Shown here in pieces: positions 1 through 7,116 of a DNA stretch of 10,660 nt. The position numbers were made by a program, and so were the translations under genes. How positions within the stretch are numbered: the stretch's first letter is position 1; every line of letters starts with the position of its first letter. Below the pieces are notes generated by a model, which was given only the letters and a program-made list of their open reading frames with translations, was not told the DNA's origin and did no database searches. The DNA comes from Odoribacteraceae bacterium (GTDB taxonomy: Bacteria; Bacteroidota; Bacteroidia; Bacteroidales; Marinifilaceae), in assembly GCA_031279175.1 (NCBI GenBank), contig JAITJA010000169.1, forward strand, positions 1 through 10,660. The letters are read 5' to 3'.

Positions 1-1
1 C

Positions 2-556
2 GACCCGTTCCCGTGGAACCAGGAAGGCACCGGGAGGAGACTCGTCTATGGCGAGAATACCCGCGACATCGAGGGAAGTTCCGCCAACGGGAATTCTTTC
101 GCGATCATGCGCGACGCGACCTCTTCCTACATTTACAAGTTCTACGCGAACGGGAATCCCCCGAAGAAACGCGCCTGTTATCCCGTCATCCCGGAAGTCG
201 ACGCCCTCGGCCTCGATAACGCCACGTTACGCGCTTTCGCCTCTAACCGACCGCTACTCTTTTTCGTCGGTAACGATGGCAAGCTCTATTGCTACGATTA
301 TAACCCGGGAAGCGAGAGCGTGTATCCCGTGAGTATCGGGACGGATGACCAGATTACCATGCTCGAGTTTGATCGCGAGTTTGCCCCGACCGCCGATCTC
401 CTTTATATCGCTACCTGGAATCCTACCGGCGGAACGTTAACCAAGTTCTCGATGAACACGATCGGACAAGTGACGCTCGACCCCCTCCCCGATTACAAGA
501 AGTGGGCAGGGCAATTCGTCAAGATCGTCAATGTAAGTTGGAGAGGAAGCGAGTGA
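2..556 (+). CDS. PKD-like family surface lipoprotein, C-terminal part (5' end outside the window)
   Basis: The reading frame is already open at the left edge, giving 184 residues before the TGA at 554-556, so this is the C-terminal part of a larger protein. The fragment has the feel of the Bacteroidetes PKD-like lipoproteins encoded beside SusC/SusD-type uptake genes. It has beta-rich repeats with aromatic segments (LLFFVGNDGKLYCYDYNPGS), then an acidic stretch 'DDQITMLEFD', then 'LLYIATWNPTGGTLTKFSMN', and ends in 'IVNVSWRGSE'. Such proteins usually start with a lipoprotein signal, sit at the cell surface and carry Ig-like repeats followed by propeller-like sequence; those parts lie off the window. 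The family assignment rests on remembered similarity of the C-terminus and not on a conserved catalytic motif. A substrate cannot be inferred. There is a 153-nt gap before prs, so it is probably the last gene of its own operon. Confidence 0.7.
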   Translation, partial: DPFPWNQEGTGRRLVYGENTRDIEGSSANGNSFAIMRDATSSYIYKFYANGNPPKKRACYPVIPEVDALGLDNATLRAFASNRPLLFFVGNDGKLYCYDYNPGSESVYPVSIGTDDQITMLEFDREFAPTADLLYIATWNPTGGTLTKFSMNTIGQVTLDPLPDYKKWAGQFVKIVNVSWRGSE

Positions 557-666
557 TTCTCCCGCGTATCAGCTAATCCTTCCGTTATGAATATCCCCTC
601 CCCGGGGGGCGGGCGTGGTGTGCCGTTTTTAAGAGACGTTCCCGGTACGGCATCGAATTATTTTTC

Positions 667-674
667 TACTTTCG
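667..674 (+). promoter_or_regulatory. possible -7 element of the prs promoter (TACTTTCG)
   Basis: TACTTTCG differs by one base from the Bacteroidetes -7 consensus TAnnTTTG and lies 35 nt upstream of the chosen prs start. No convincing -33 TTG is seen 19-21 nt upstream, so this is only a weak candidate. The leader between it and the ATG is A-rich and has no Shine-Dalgarno, which is common in this phylum. The rest of 557-709 holds a C-run/G-run followed by T5 at 595-630 that might end the upstream gene, but no clean hairpin can be drawn. Confidence 0.3.
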
Positions 675-709
675 CGGCAGAAAACAACATAACCCGTAAA
701 ATCCATAAC

Positions 710-1648
710 ATGTCAACAATTCCTGATGTAAAGGTGTTTGCTTGCAAGAATAGCGAGGATATCGCTACCCGCATCGCCAACGCGCTCGGTATAAAACCCG
801 GTAAACGAATCTACACGCGGTTTAGCGACGGCGAGTTCGGCGTTGGCTATAACGAGACCGTCCGCGGGGAATACGTCTTTATCGTGCAATCTACCTTTCC
901 ACCCTCCGATAACTTGATGGAACTGCTTCTGATGATCGACGCGGCTAAACGCGCGTCGGCATACAAGGTGATCGCTGTTATCCCTTACTTCGGGTTCGCG
1001 CGCCAAGACCGGAAAGATAAACCGCGCGTGGCTATCGGCGCGAAGCTCGTGGCCAACATGCTGCAAGCCGCCGGCGTCGACCGGATCGTCACGATGGATT
1101 TGCACGCCGACCAGATCCAGGGGTTCTTCGATATACCCGTCGATCATCTTTACGGCTCTTCCGTCTTCGTTCCTTACATCCAACAATTGAAACTGGATAA
1201 TCTAGCGATCGCGTCGCCGGACATCGGGGGAGCGAAACGGGCTAACTCGTGGTCGAAGTATCTCAACGTGGATCTGGTGATCTGTCACAAGACCCGCGAG
1301 AGGGAAAACGAAGTGGCCGAGATGAAAGTGATCGGTAACGTGAGGGGGAAAAATATTATCATCGTGGATGACATGATCGATACCGCCGGGACAATCTGCA
1401 AGGCTGCCGCGTTGTTGCGCAAGAAGGGCGCGGCAAGCGTGCGCGCCGTCGCTTCTCATGCCGTCCTTTCCGGCGAGGCTTACAAGAGGATCGAGAAGTC
1501 AAAGCTATCGGAAGTGCTGTTCACCGATTCTATCCCGCAGAAGCAACCCTCCTCCAAGATCAAGGTCATCTCGACGGCCGACATGTTCGCCGACACGATT
1601 CGTAACATCAGGGAGCATCGCTCGATCAGCGACCATTTCCTGTTCTGA
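710..1648 (+). CDS. prs: Ribose-phosphate pyrophosphokinase (PRPP synthetase)
   Basis: This cytosolic enzyme transfers pyrophosphate from ATP to ribose 5-phosphate, making PRPP for purine, pyrimidine, histidine, tryptophan and NAD synthesis. The 312 residues match the normal family length. Visible motifs are the ATP-loop segment 'PYFGFARQDRK' (residues 92-102), 'TMDLHADQIQGFFDIPVD' (128-145) with the conserved metal/ATP histidine H132, 'KTRERENEV' (194-202) in the place of the catalytic flexible loop, and the PRPP-binding loop 'VDDMIDTAGT' (219-228). The KTRER-type loop and 'QSTFPPSDNLMELLLMIDAAKRASA' region are typical of Bacteroidetes Prs. The frame is open to an ATG at 587, but the extra 41 residues are unlike any Prs N-terminus and include translated G-run sequence; the ATG at 710 puts the start where the family begins. 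The gene stands alone and converges on phoR. Confidence 0.96.
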   Translation: MSTIPDVKVFACKNSEDIATRIANALGIKPGKRIYTRFSDGEFGVGYNETVRGEYVFIVQSTFPPSDNLMELLLMIDAAKRASAYKVIAVIPYFGFARQDRKDKPRVAIGAKLVANMLQAAGVDRIVTMDLHADQIQGFFDIPVDHLYGSSVFVPYIQQLKLDNLAIASPDIGGAKRANSWSKYLNVDLVICHKTRERENEVAEMKVIGNVRGKNIIIVDDMIDTAGTICKAAALLRKKGAASVRAVASHAVLSGEAYKRIEKSKLSEVLFTDSIPQKQPSSKIKVISTADMFADTIRNIREHRSISDHFLF

Positions 1649-1651
1649 CGT

Positions 1652-3382
1652 TCACGATTCCCTCGGGAGGCCGAATAGAAACTCGAGCCCCCCGCCCGTC
1701 CTGTTCTTCGCGATAATCGTTCCCTTGTGGAAAGCAACGGCATTCTTCACGATGGAGAGGCCAAGTCCCGACCCGCCGGTGTCGCGGGTGCGTCCCTCGT
1801 TAATGCGGTAAAAGCGCTCGAAGAGGCGGTTCAGGTGATGCTCCTCGGGGATTCCCACGCCCGTGTCCGAGTACGAGAAATAGTAAAAGCGCTTGTCCTC
1901 GCGGTAAAGATTGACGCGCACGATCGCGTCATTCCCGGCGTACCGGATAGCATTGTCGGTGAGGTTGCGAAAGATAGAATATATCAGGTTCCTGTTTCCC
2001 TTTACGCGCGTCTCTTCCGGCATATCCCAGGTCACGCGGATATTCTTCTCCTTCAACGGTAGCTCGAGATCGCCCCGCAAGTCGGATAGCAGCGCGGGTA
2101 TATTCACCGGCTCGAGCTGGAACGATTGCGGCGCGTCCTCCATCTTCGTGATGAGGCTCATGTCCTGGATCAAATCGGAGAGCGCCAGCACCTGGTCATA
2201 CGCGCTACGGATAAAATGATGCTTCTTGTCAGGCTCTAGCTCCCGACTCAGCACCGTCTCGAGACAACCGCGGATGGCGGTGACGGGAGTGCGCAACTCG
2301 TGAGTAATATTCCCGGTCATCTCTTGCTTGAGCAGGCGCGTCTTCTCCTGGTTGGTAATATCGTTAATGATGATCTCGAAACTTTTATCGTCAAACAGGT
2401 TGACGCGGAGGGCGAAATTCTTCCCGTGCTTGTTGACGCGCGTCTCGAAATACGCGTCCCGTCCAGCGCTCGAGGCGAGGAAGGCGGATACCGGCGCGAA
2501 GGCCTTGTCGGAGAAGAGGAGCGATGGATCACCGTTTGCCTCGTCGGTAATCGTGTTCAGGTACTGGATGAAGAGACCATTATAGAACTCCACCGACCTG
2601 TTGGCGGAGAAGAAGCACACGCCCTCCTCGAGGCCATGGACGTGCTGGAGGAGCTTCTCTCGTTCGAGCGCGATCTCCCGTTTGCTTTCCTTGAGGCGGT
2701 GATAATTCTCGGCGATCTTGGTAACGATCTCTCCCAGTTCGTCGCGCGAGGTCGGGGAGATGAAAGGGATCTCTCCCTCGCGATCCACGGCGTTAGTGAA
2801 GTCGCGGAGTTGTCGGATAGATCTCCCGAAGCGCCGGGAGATATAGTTCGCGAGCGCCATCACGACGATAAAGAGGAGCGCGATGTAGTATATAAAAAGA
2901 TTATCGGGCTGTAGGAAAGCACGGACGCGAATGTCGCGCGGGAGTGCCACGCGAATAAACCGCCCGTCGACGAAACGCGCGCGATATAGATACTCGCGTT
3001 CGTTCGAGGCGGAGACGCGGATATTGCTGGCTTCCCCCCGCGCCCTGGCCGCGACGATCTCGGGCCGCGACGCGTGATTCTCGAGGGAGGAGGTTTCCCG
3101 GATCGCGTTATCGTACCGCACCTCCCCCGCGCTATCGATCAACGTGAGGCGAAGCTCCGGCGGGAAGAGGAAGAGCAGGCTATCCAGCGTCCCCGGGAGG
3201 TTGGCGCCGGGGCGTTTCAAGATCGCGCGCACCGTTCCGGCGTACGCGTCGAGACGTTCCTCCAGCGCCTTGGTCTTGTATTCCCGTTCGCTGGCCCGTT
3301 CGAACCATGCGACGCCGAGCGTGAATAGCGCGAAGACCGCGAAGAAGGAGACAAAGAGCCGGTGTCCGTAGCTAATCTTCAT
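1652..3382 (-). CDS. phoR: Membrane sensor histidine kinase of the phosphate operon (PhoR-like)
   Basis: This 576-residue inner-membrane kinase most likely senses phosphate status through PstCAB and phosphorylates the regulator encoded just upstream. Domains in order: membrane segment ~8-27, periplasmic region ~28-160, second membrane segment ~162-180, HAMP linker ~181-235, PAS-like domain ~243-345 ('GVCFFSANRSVEFYN'), HisKA with phospho-acceptor H361 in 'NITHELRTP', and HATPase_c. In the ATPase the N box is 'NLTDNAIRYA' (473-482), the G1 box 'DTGVGIP' (506-512), the F box 'LFERFYR' (520-526) and the G2 box 'GGSGLGLSIV' (536-545). All catalytic boxes are intact. Its ATG overlaps the regulator's TGA (ATGA), implying coupled translation. 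Its stop lies 3 nt from the prs stop on the other strand. The role is inferred from operon position; no ligand-binding signature is visible in the periplasmic part. Confidence 0.85.
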   Translation of the reverse strand: MKISYGHRLFVSFFAVFALFTLGVAWFERASEREYKTKALEERLDAYAGTVRAILKRPGANLPGTLDSLLFLFPPELRLTLIDSAGEVRYDNAIRETSSLENHASRPEIVAARARGEASNIRVSASNEREYLYRARFVDGRFIRVALPRDIRVRAFLQPDNLFIYYIALLFIVVMALANYISRRFGRSIRQLRDFTNAVDREGEIPFISPTSRDELGEIVTKIAENYHRLKESKREIALEREKLLQHVHGLEEGVCFFSANRSVEFYNGLFIQYLNTITDEANGDPSLLFSDKAFAPVSAFLASSAGRDAYFETRVNKHGKNFALRVNLFDDKSFEIIINDITNQEKTRLLKQEMTGNITHELRTPVTAIRGCLETVLSRELEPDKKHHFIRSAYDQVLALSDLIQDMSLITKMEDAPQSFQLEPVNIPALLSDLRGDLELPLKEKNIRVTWDMPEETRVKGNRNLIYSIFRNLTDNAIRYAGNDAIVRVNLYREDKRFYYFSYSDTGVGIPEEHHLNRLFERFYRINEGRTRDTGGSGLGLSIVKNAVAFHKGTIIAKNRTGGGLEFLFGLPRES

Positions 3383-4125
3383 AAGTTGGAGGTATTAAAG
3401 CGATAGCCGTATCCTGACCGGTTAGAGATAAGCGAGGCGCGCGCGCCCAGTTTCTTGCGCAGCCGGGTGACGTGCACGTCGACGGTGCGTTCGGTGATAA
3501 AAGGCGTTTCCTTCCACACGCTGTCGATGATCTCTCCCCGCGAGAAGATCCGTTCGGGGCTCCCGGCGAGCAGCGCGAGCAATTCGAACTCCGTCTTCGT
3601 CAGCAGGACGCGTTCCTTACCGACGATAATCTCTTTCAGCTCGAGATCGACGACAACGTCACCGAAGAAAAGCTTGCGGGCCGCGGAGGCGGAAGGCTGG
3701 TCGTACCGTTTCAATACAGCCTTCACGCGGGCGACCACCTCCTTAATCGAGAAAGGCTTGGAGATATAATCGTCACCGCCGACGGAGAAGCCGGTGAGCA
3801 TATCGTTCTCCGTGTCCTTTGCCGTCAGGAAGATCACCGGGACCTGGTTCTTGTTCCGTCTCAGGATCTCCGTCAGCTTGTACCCGGACATTCCTCCCAT
3901 CATCACGTCCAGGAGGATAAGCGAGCATGCCGGGGTAAGTTTCTCCATGGCCTCCTCGGCGGAATAGGCGCAGGTAATCTCGAATCCCTCGTTAGCGAGG
4001 TTAAACTCGAGGATCTCGCAGATGACGGCGTCGTCATCGACGATAAGAATCTTGGGGCAGGTCATCTCTTTCATTTTTTCGCGAATGTAAATCATTTCAC
4101 GCGAGTACGGGGCGGTCGCGTTCAT
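3379..4125 (-). CDS. phoB: OmpR/PhoB-family response regulator of the phosphate operon
   Basis: A DNA-binding response regulator of 248 residues, with the receiver at ~24-140 and a winged-helix output domain at ~150-247. The receiver keeps the acidic pair D30/D31, phospho-acceptor D73 ('LLDVMMGGMSG'), T101 and K123. The output domain shows 'TKTEFELLALL' (176-186), the recognition-helix region 'RTVDVHVTRLRKKL' (213-226) and the C-terminal hairpin 'GYGYRF'. The start chosen overlaps the pstB stop as ATGA and has GGGAGG seven bases upstream inside the pstB C-terminus. This gives a ~20-residue extension before the receiver; internal ATGs at codons 11, 18 and 21 are alternatives. Position between pstB and the kinase gene makes it the likely phosphate-starvation activator, and the 11-bp repeats upstream of pstC are its natural candidate target. 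Confidence 0.88.
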   Translation of the reverse strand: MNATAPYSREMIYIREKMKEMTCPKILIVDDDAVICEILEFNLANEGFEITCAYSAEEAMEKLTPACSLILLDVMMGGMSGYKLTEILRRNKNQVPVIFLTAKDTENDMLTGFSVGGDDYISKPFSIKEVVARVKAVLKRYDQPSASAARKLFFGDVVVDLELKEIIVGKERVLLTKTEFELLALLAGSPERIFSRGEIIDSVWKETPFITERTVDVHVTRLRKKLGARASLISNRSGYGYRFNTSNL

Positions 4126-4868
4126 CCGAACCTCCCGTTGACGTAATTGCGCGTTTGCTCGTTGACGGGATCGGAAAAAATCTTCTTTGTATCCCCGAAC
4201 TCCACCAGTTCGCCCATCATGAAGAAGCCGGTTTTATCGCTCACGCGCGCGGCCTGTTGCATGTTGTGAGTCACGATAACGATCGTGTAATCCTGCTTCA
4301 GGGAGGCGATCAGCTCCTCGATCTTCGACGTGGAGATCGGGTCGAGCGCCGACGCCGGCTCGTCCATCAGCAACACGGAGGGGGAGACGGCCAGCGCGCG
4401 GGCGATACACAAGCGTTGTTGTTGCCCGCCGGAGAGGGCGAACGCCGACTCGCGCAACTTGTCCTTGACCTCTTCCCAGAGGGCGGCGGCGCGCAGTGAA
4501 TCCTCCACGCGGCGCGCGATAAACGATCTATCGCGCGTGCCGTTGACCCGCAGCCCGTACGCCACGTTCTCGAAGATAGACTTCGGGAAGGGGTTGGGCT
4601 TCTGGAAAACCATCCCCACGCGCTTGCGTAGCTCGTCGACGGCCACGGACTTGCTGTATATGTCCTCGCCATCGATCAGGCACTCGCCCGACACCCGCGT
4701 ATCGTCGATCAGGTCATTCATCCGGTTAAAGAGGCGCAGGAAAGTGCTCTTGCCACATCCCGACGGGCCGATGAGCGCCGTCACGGTACGCTCTTCCATC
4801 ATCATGCTGATGTTCTTCAAGGCATGGAAGCTGGAATAATAAAAATCAACGTGTTTTGTTTCGATCAT
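4122..4868 (-). CDS. pstB: Phosphate ABC transporter ATP-binding protein PstB
   Basis: The cytoplasmic ATPase that powers the PstCA phosphate permease. Counted from the ATG at 4868 (248 residues), it shows Walker A 'GPSGCGKST' (34-42), the Q loop in 'VFQKPNPFP' (Q89), signature 'LSGGQQQR' (145-152), Walker B 'VLLMDEP' (165-171) and the H-loop histidine in 'VTHNMQQA' (H201). 'MVFQKPNPFPKSIFENVAYG' is characteristic of PstB among ABC ATPases, and the length is normal. The frame also allows a TTG start at 4874 overlapping the pstA stop. ATG is preferred because a TGGA lies at a suitable distance before it while the TTG has no such site. The gene follows pstA within a few bases and its 3' end supplies the ribosome binding site for phoB. 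Confidence 0.95.
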   Translation of the reverse strand: MIETKHVDFYYSSFHALKNISMMMEERTVTALIGPSGCGKSTFLRLFNRMNDLIDDTRVSGECLIDGEDIYSKSVAVDELRKRVGMVFQKPNPFPKSIFENVAYGLRVNGTRDRSFIARRVEDSLRAAALWEEVKDKLRESAFALSGGQQQRLCIARALAVSPSVLLMDEPASALDPISTSKIEELIASLKQDYTIVIVTHNMQQAARVSDKTGFFMMGELVEFGDTKKIFSDPVNEQTRNYVNGRFG

Positions 4869-4870
4869 GA

Positions 4871-5725
4871 TCAATCCATTTTGGTTTTCTTGCCGAGCCG
4901 CAGGCGCGACACGGTTGCCAGCAGGTTCATCATGAAGACGATCATGACGAGCACGAGGGCCGTGCCGTAGGCCATTGGTCGCGACGCCTCGATATCCGTG
5001 CCGCTGGTAGCGATGACATACAAGTGATAGGGCAGCGCCATGACCTGGTCGAAGATCCCCGACGGGAGTCTCGGGAGGAAATAGGCGGCAACGGTAAAGA
5101 GAATCGGGGCCGTCTCGCCCGACACCCTGCCGATGGAGAGGATCAGGCCCGTGATAATATTCGGTAGCGCCACCGGCAGTGTCACCCGGAAAATAGTTTG
5201 CAGTTTGCCGGCCCCCAACGCGTAGCTACCCGCGCGGTACGTGTCGGGGATAGCCTTCAGCGCCTCCTCTGTCGTGCGGATGATCAGCGGCAACACCAGC
5301 AATCCCAGCGTGAACGAGCCGGCGAGGATCGAATCCCCGAAGCCGAACGCGTGCACGAACAGTGCCATCCCGAAAAGCCCGAAGACGATCGAGGGGATCC
5401 CCCCCAGGTTGTTCGTCATGACGCGAATGACTTTCACGATCCACCGGTTGCCGAGGTACTCGTGGATGTATATCCCGGACATCACGCCGATCGGGAACGC
5501 GATCGCGATACTGCCGGCGATCAACCAGAGTGTCCCGACGATGGCCGGGAAGATGCCGCCGGCGCTCATCCCTTCTTCCGGCGACGCGCTCAGGAATTTC
5601 CAGTTGATAACCCCGGCGCCGTTGTAGATAATGAACCCGAGGATACTGAAGAGCACGCCGACCACCAGTACTCCCAGCAGGCGGAAGGTCGCGAAGGCGA
5701 GGGCCTGTTTCATCTTCCGGTTCAC
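4871..5725 (-). CDS. pstA: Phosphate ABC transporter permease PstA
   Basis: An inner-membrane permease subunit that pairs with PstC to form the phosphate channel. The 284 residues contain about six hydrophobic segments, starting at ~14-34. 'GGIPSIVFGLFGMALFV' (108-124) is the hallmark Pst permease sequence, the cytoplasmic coupling loop is 'AGSYALGAGKLQTIFRVTLP' (165-184), and 'SIGRVSGETAPILFT' (197-211) follows. The start is a GTG at 5725 that overlaps the pstC stop as GTGA. It is supported by AAAGGAG seven bases upstream, one of the clearest Shine-Dalgarno sites in the window. An ATG four codons later (5713) is the fallback. Overlaps with both neighbours suggest balanced, coupled synthesis of the transporter subunits. 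Confidence 0.95.
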   Translation of the reverse strand: MNRKMKQALAFATFRLLGVLVVGVLFSILGFIIYNGAGVINWKFLSASPEEGMSAGGIFPAIVGTLWLIAGSIAIAFPIGVMSGIYIHEYLGNRWIVKVIRVMTNNLGGIPSIVFGLFGMALFVHAFGFGDSILAGSFTLGLLVLPLIIRTTEEALKAIPDTYRAGSYALGAGKLQTIFRVTLPVALPNIITGLILSIGRVSGETAPILFTVAAYFLPRLPSGIFDQVMALPYHLYVIATSGTDIEASRPMAYGTALVLVMIVFMMNLLATVSRLRLGKKTKMD

Positions 5726-6942
5726 GCGCCGACTCCTTTCCCCTGCCCGCGCGACGCGATAAACTCCGCCGAGAGGTTAATAACCATCGTGATCACGAAG
5801 AGGATGCAGCCCAACAGGAAGAGGGCCTGGTAATGCGCGCCGCCTGCCGGGGCCTCGCCCAGTTCCGCGGCGATCGTCGCGGGGATTGTCCGTACCGGTT
5901 CGAACAGCGAGCGCGGCATCACCGCGGCATTCCCCGTCACCATCAGCACGGCCATCGTCTCTCCCACGGCGCGACCGATCCCCAGCACTGCCGCTGCCGT
6001 GATTCCCGACGAGGCGTGCGGGATAATCACCCGGTATATCGTTTGCCAGTGTGTCGCGCCCAGTGCCAGGCTTGCCTCGCGCAATGCTCGCGGCACGCCG
6101 CGTATCGCGTCCTCGGCGATAGTAATGATCGTTGGCAATGCCATGATCGCCAGCACGACGCTGCCCGCCAGGGCGCTCTCCCCGACGGGCAACGAGAATA
6201 GTTTCTGTATAAACGGAACGAGTACCACCAGCCCGAAGAACCCGTACACCACTGACGGTATCCCGGCCAACAACTCGATGGTGGGTTTCAGCCAGCCGCG
6301 TGCCCGCGCGCCGGCCAGCTCGGAGAGATAAATAGCGACGCCCAGTCCCGGGACGAGTGCCAGGACAATGGCGAATAAGCTCACCCATATTGTTCCCAGT
6401 ATCAGCGGGAGCACGCCGAACCGCGGCGCGGGGGCCACCGTTGGTTGCCATTCCCCGCCGGTAAAGAAGCTCCCCGGCGTGATATTGCCTGCCCGGAGGC
6501 GCTTCACCACCTCCTGCCCGGGCGGCAAGTACTCTTCCGGCAGGAAAGCGATGATGCCGGGTGTTCCCGCGACCACCTCCTGCAGGCGGGGCGACAGCAA
6601 CGCGTAATCCTCCCCGAGCTCTTCTTCCGTGTATCGCGAGAAAATCTCGTTAAAGCGGAACAGCGCGATCGGCCCCGTCATCTTCCCCTCGCTCACCTCT
6701 TCCCATGTGGTGATCTCCCCGTCGAAGATCTGCTTGACGACCCGCGCGTCGAGGCTTCCCGTCGGGTTAGCCGCGTTCACGCAGAGCGCGTATCCTTTCT
6801 CCACGGCGGGATTGGTAAATAATCCCATGCCCTCCTTGAAGAGGAATACCACGATGAGCAGGATCACGAGGCTGGTCACCCCGCCACTCAGGGTAAACAA
6901 TCCCTCGATCATGTACTTGATAACTCGTCTTGACCATTTCAT
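5722..6942 (-). CDS. pstC: Phosphate ABC transporter permease PstC with a PstS-like periplasmic insert
   Basis: First gene of the phosphate operon, encoding 406 residues, clearly longer than the classical ~320-residue PstC. A basic N-terminus and membrane segment at ~16-36 are followed by a ~125-residue soluble stretch (~43-170) before the usual permease core. The core shows 'GIPSVVYGFFGLVVLVPF' (227-244), the coupling loop 'REASLALGATHWQTIYRVII' (288-307) and 'GIGRAVGETMAVLMVTGN' (321-338). The insert resembles parts of the PstS phosphate-binding protein: 'VNAANPTGSLDARVVKQIF' with 'DGEITTWEEV' (55-83) recalls the PstS NP...IF.G.I..W..V pattern, and 'TPGIIAFLPEEYLP' (127-140) recalls the PstS TPGAIGYV segment. 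With the N-terminus in the cytoplasm, the insert lies in the periplasm. No Shine-Dalgarno precedes the ATG. No pstS gene adjoins it; the next gene upstream is an unrelated lipoprotein. Confidence 0.93.
   Translation of the reverse strand: MKWSRRVIKYMIEGLFTLSGGVTSLVILLIVVFLFKEGMGLFTNPAVEKGYALCVNAANPTGSLDARVVKQIFDGEITTWEEVSEGKMTGPIALFRFNEIFSRYTEEELGEDYALLSPRLQEVVAGTPGIIAFLPEEYLPPGQEVVKRLRAGNITPGSFFTGGEWQPTVAPAPRFGVLPLILGTIWVSLFAIVLALVPGLGVAIYLSELAGARARGWLKPTIELLAGIPSVVYGFFGLVVLVPFIQKLFSLPVGESALAGSVVLAIMALPTIITIAEDAIRGVPRALREASLALGATHWQTIYRVIIPHASSGITAAAVLGIGRAVGETMAVLMVTGNAAVMPRSLFEPVRTIPATIAAELGEAPAGGAHYQALFLLGCILFVITMVINLSAEFIASRGQGKGVGA
6433..6816 (-). other. PstS-like periplasmic domain inserted in PstC (residues ~43-170)
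   Basis: This domain sits between membrane segments 1 and 2 of PstC. It keeps two recognisable pieces of a phosphate-binding fold but seems to lack the SGT phosphate-contacting motif of full PstS: after 'IALFR' the sequence continues with 'FNEIFSRYTEEE'. It may therefore be a docking or sensing module and not a complete binding protein. The limits are approximate. Confidence 0.6.
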
Positions 6943-6971
6943 ATGTGCATTCGCGTGTTAATATTTTACCG

Positions 6972-6979
6972 CGAAGCTA
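6972..6979 (-). promoter_or_regulatory. candidate -7 element of the pst operon promoter (TAGCTTCG)
   Basis: Read on the minus strand, TAGCTTCG differs at one base from TAnnTTTG and sits 29 nt upstream of the pstC ATG. There is no good -33 TTG; the nearest TTACG repeat lies 11 nt upstream, so an activator could occupy that place. This arrangement resembles E. coli pho promoters, where a Pho box replaces the -35 element. Confidence 0.45.
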
Positions 6980-6990
6980 CCGGCGGGGCG

Positions 6991-7039
6991 TTACGGGAAA
7001 GCGTCGGAACAGTTACGAAACGATTACGTTTCGCGTACG
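6991..7039. promoter_or_regulatory. Pho-box-like array, proximal: TTACG repeats with exact 11-nt period
   Basis: On the plus strand TTACG occurs at 6991, 7013 and 7024, with GTACG at 7035 and a degenerate CGTCG at 7002. All fall on one 11-nt register (6991 + 11n). The best-conserved dimer is GTTACGAAACGATTACGT (7012-7029). Direct repeats with 11-nt spacing are the known signature of PhoB/PhoP operators (E. coli CTGTCAT repeats; Bacillus TTAACA-type repeats). Here they lie just upstream of the pst promoter of an operon that encodes its own OmpR-family regulator. The pentamer sequence itself is not a known consensus to me. Confidence 0.6.
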
Positions 7040-7072
7040 CGCGTCCGGCCGGGGCGGGGAACGGGGGAAATG

Positions 7073-7090
7073 GTTACGAAACGATTACGT
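7073..7090. promoter_or_regulatory. Pho-box-like dimer, distal copy
   Basis: GTTACGAAACGATTACGT at 7073-7090 is an exact 18-base copy of 7012-7029, offset by 61 bp. It holds two TTACG pentamers (7074 and 7085) again 11 nt apart. The 61-bp offset is near six helical turns, so the two dimers could face the same side of the DNA. Conservation of the whole 18-mer within otherwise unrelated GC-rich sequence argues for a protein binding site. Confidence 0.55.
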
Positions 7091-7116
7091 CGCGACGCGG
7101 GGGGATTCTCCCTCGC

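Noticed and set aside
595..630. C-run/G-run with T5 as a terminator of the PKD-like gene
   Set aside because: The runs do not fold into a clean hairpin next to the T-tract, so it was not listed as a terminator.
587..709. Upstream start for prs at 587
   Set aside because: It would add 41 residues not found in Prs proteins, translated from a G-rich noncoding leader; the family N-terminus fits the ATG at 710.
2300..2914. 204-codon plus-strand frame opposite phoR
   Set aside because: It lies wholly antisense to an intact histidine kinase with all catalytic boxes and is an expected mirror frame of GC-rich coding sequence.
4869..4874. TTG start for pstB overlapping the pstA stop
   Set aside because: It adds only two residues, and the ATG at 4868 has better ribosome-site spacing. 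The choice does not affect the protein's function.
5198..5833. 211-codon plus-strand frame opposite pstA
   Set aside because: Antisense to a clear PstA; the translation is rich in charged residues and lacks any recognisable motif.
7012..7090. Two identical 18-bp repeats considered as a CRISPR or attachment-site pair
   Set aside because: Only two copies, short, with internal 11-nt periodicity and no cas or integrase gene; the pst promoter context explains them better as regulator sites.
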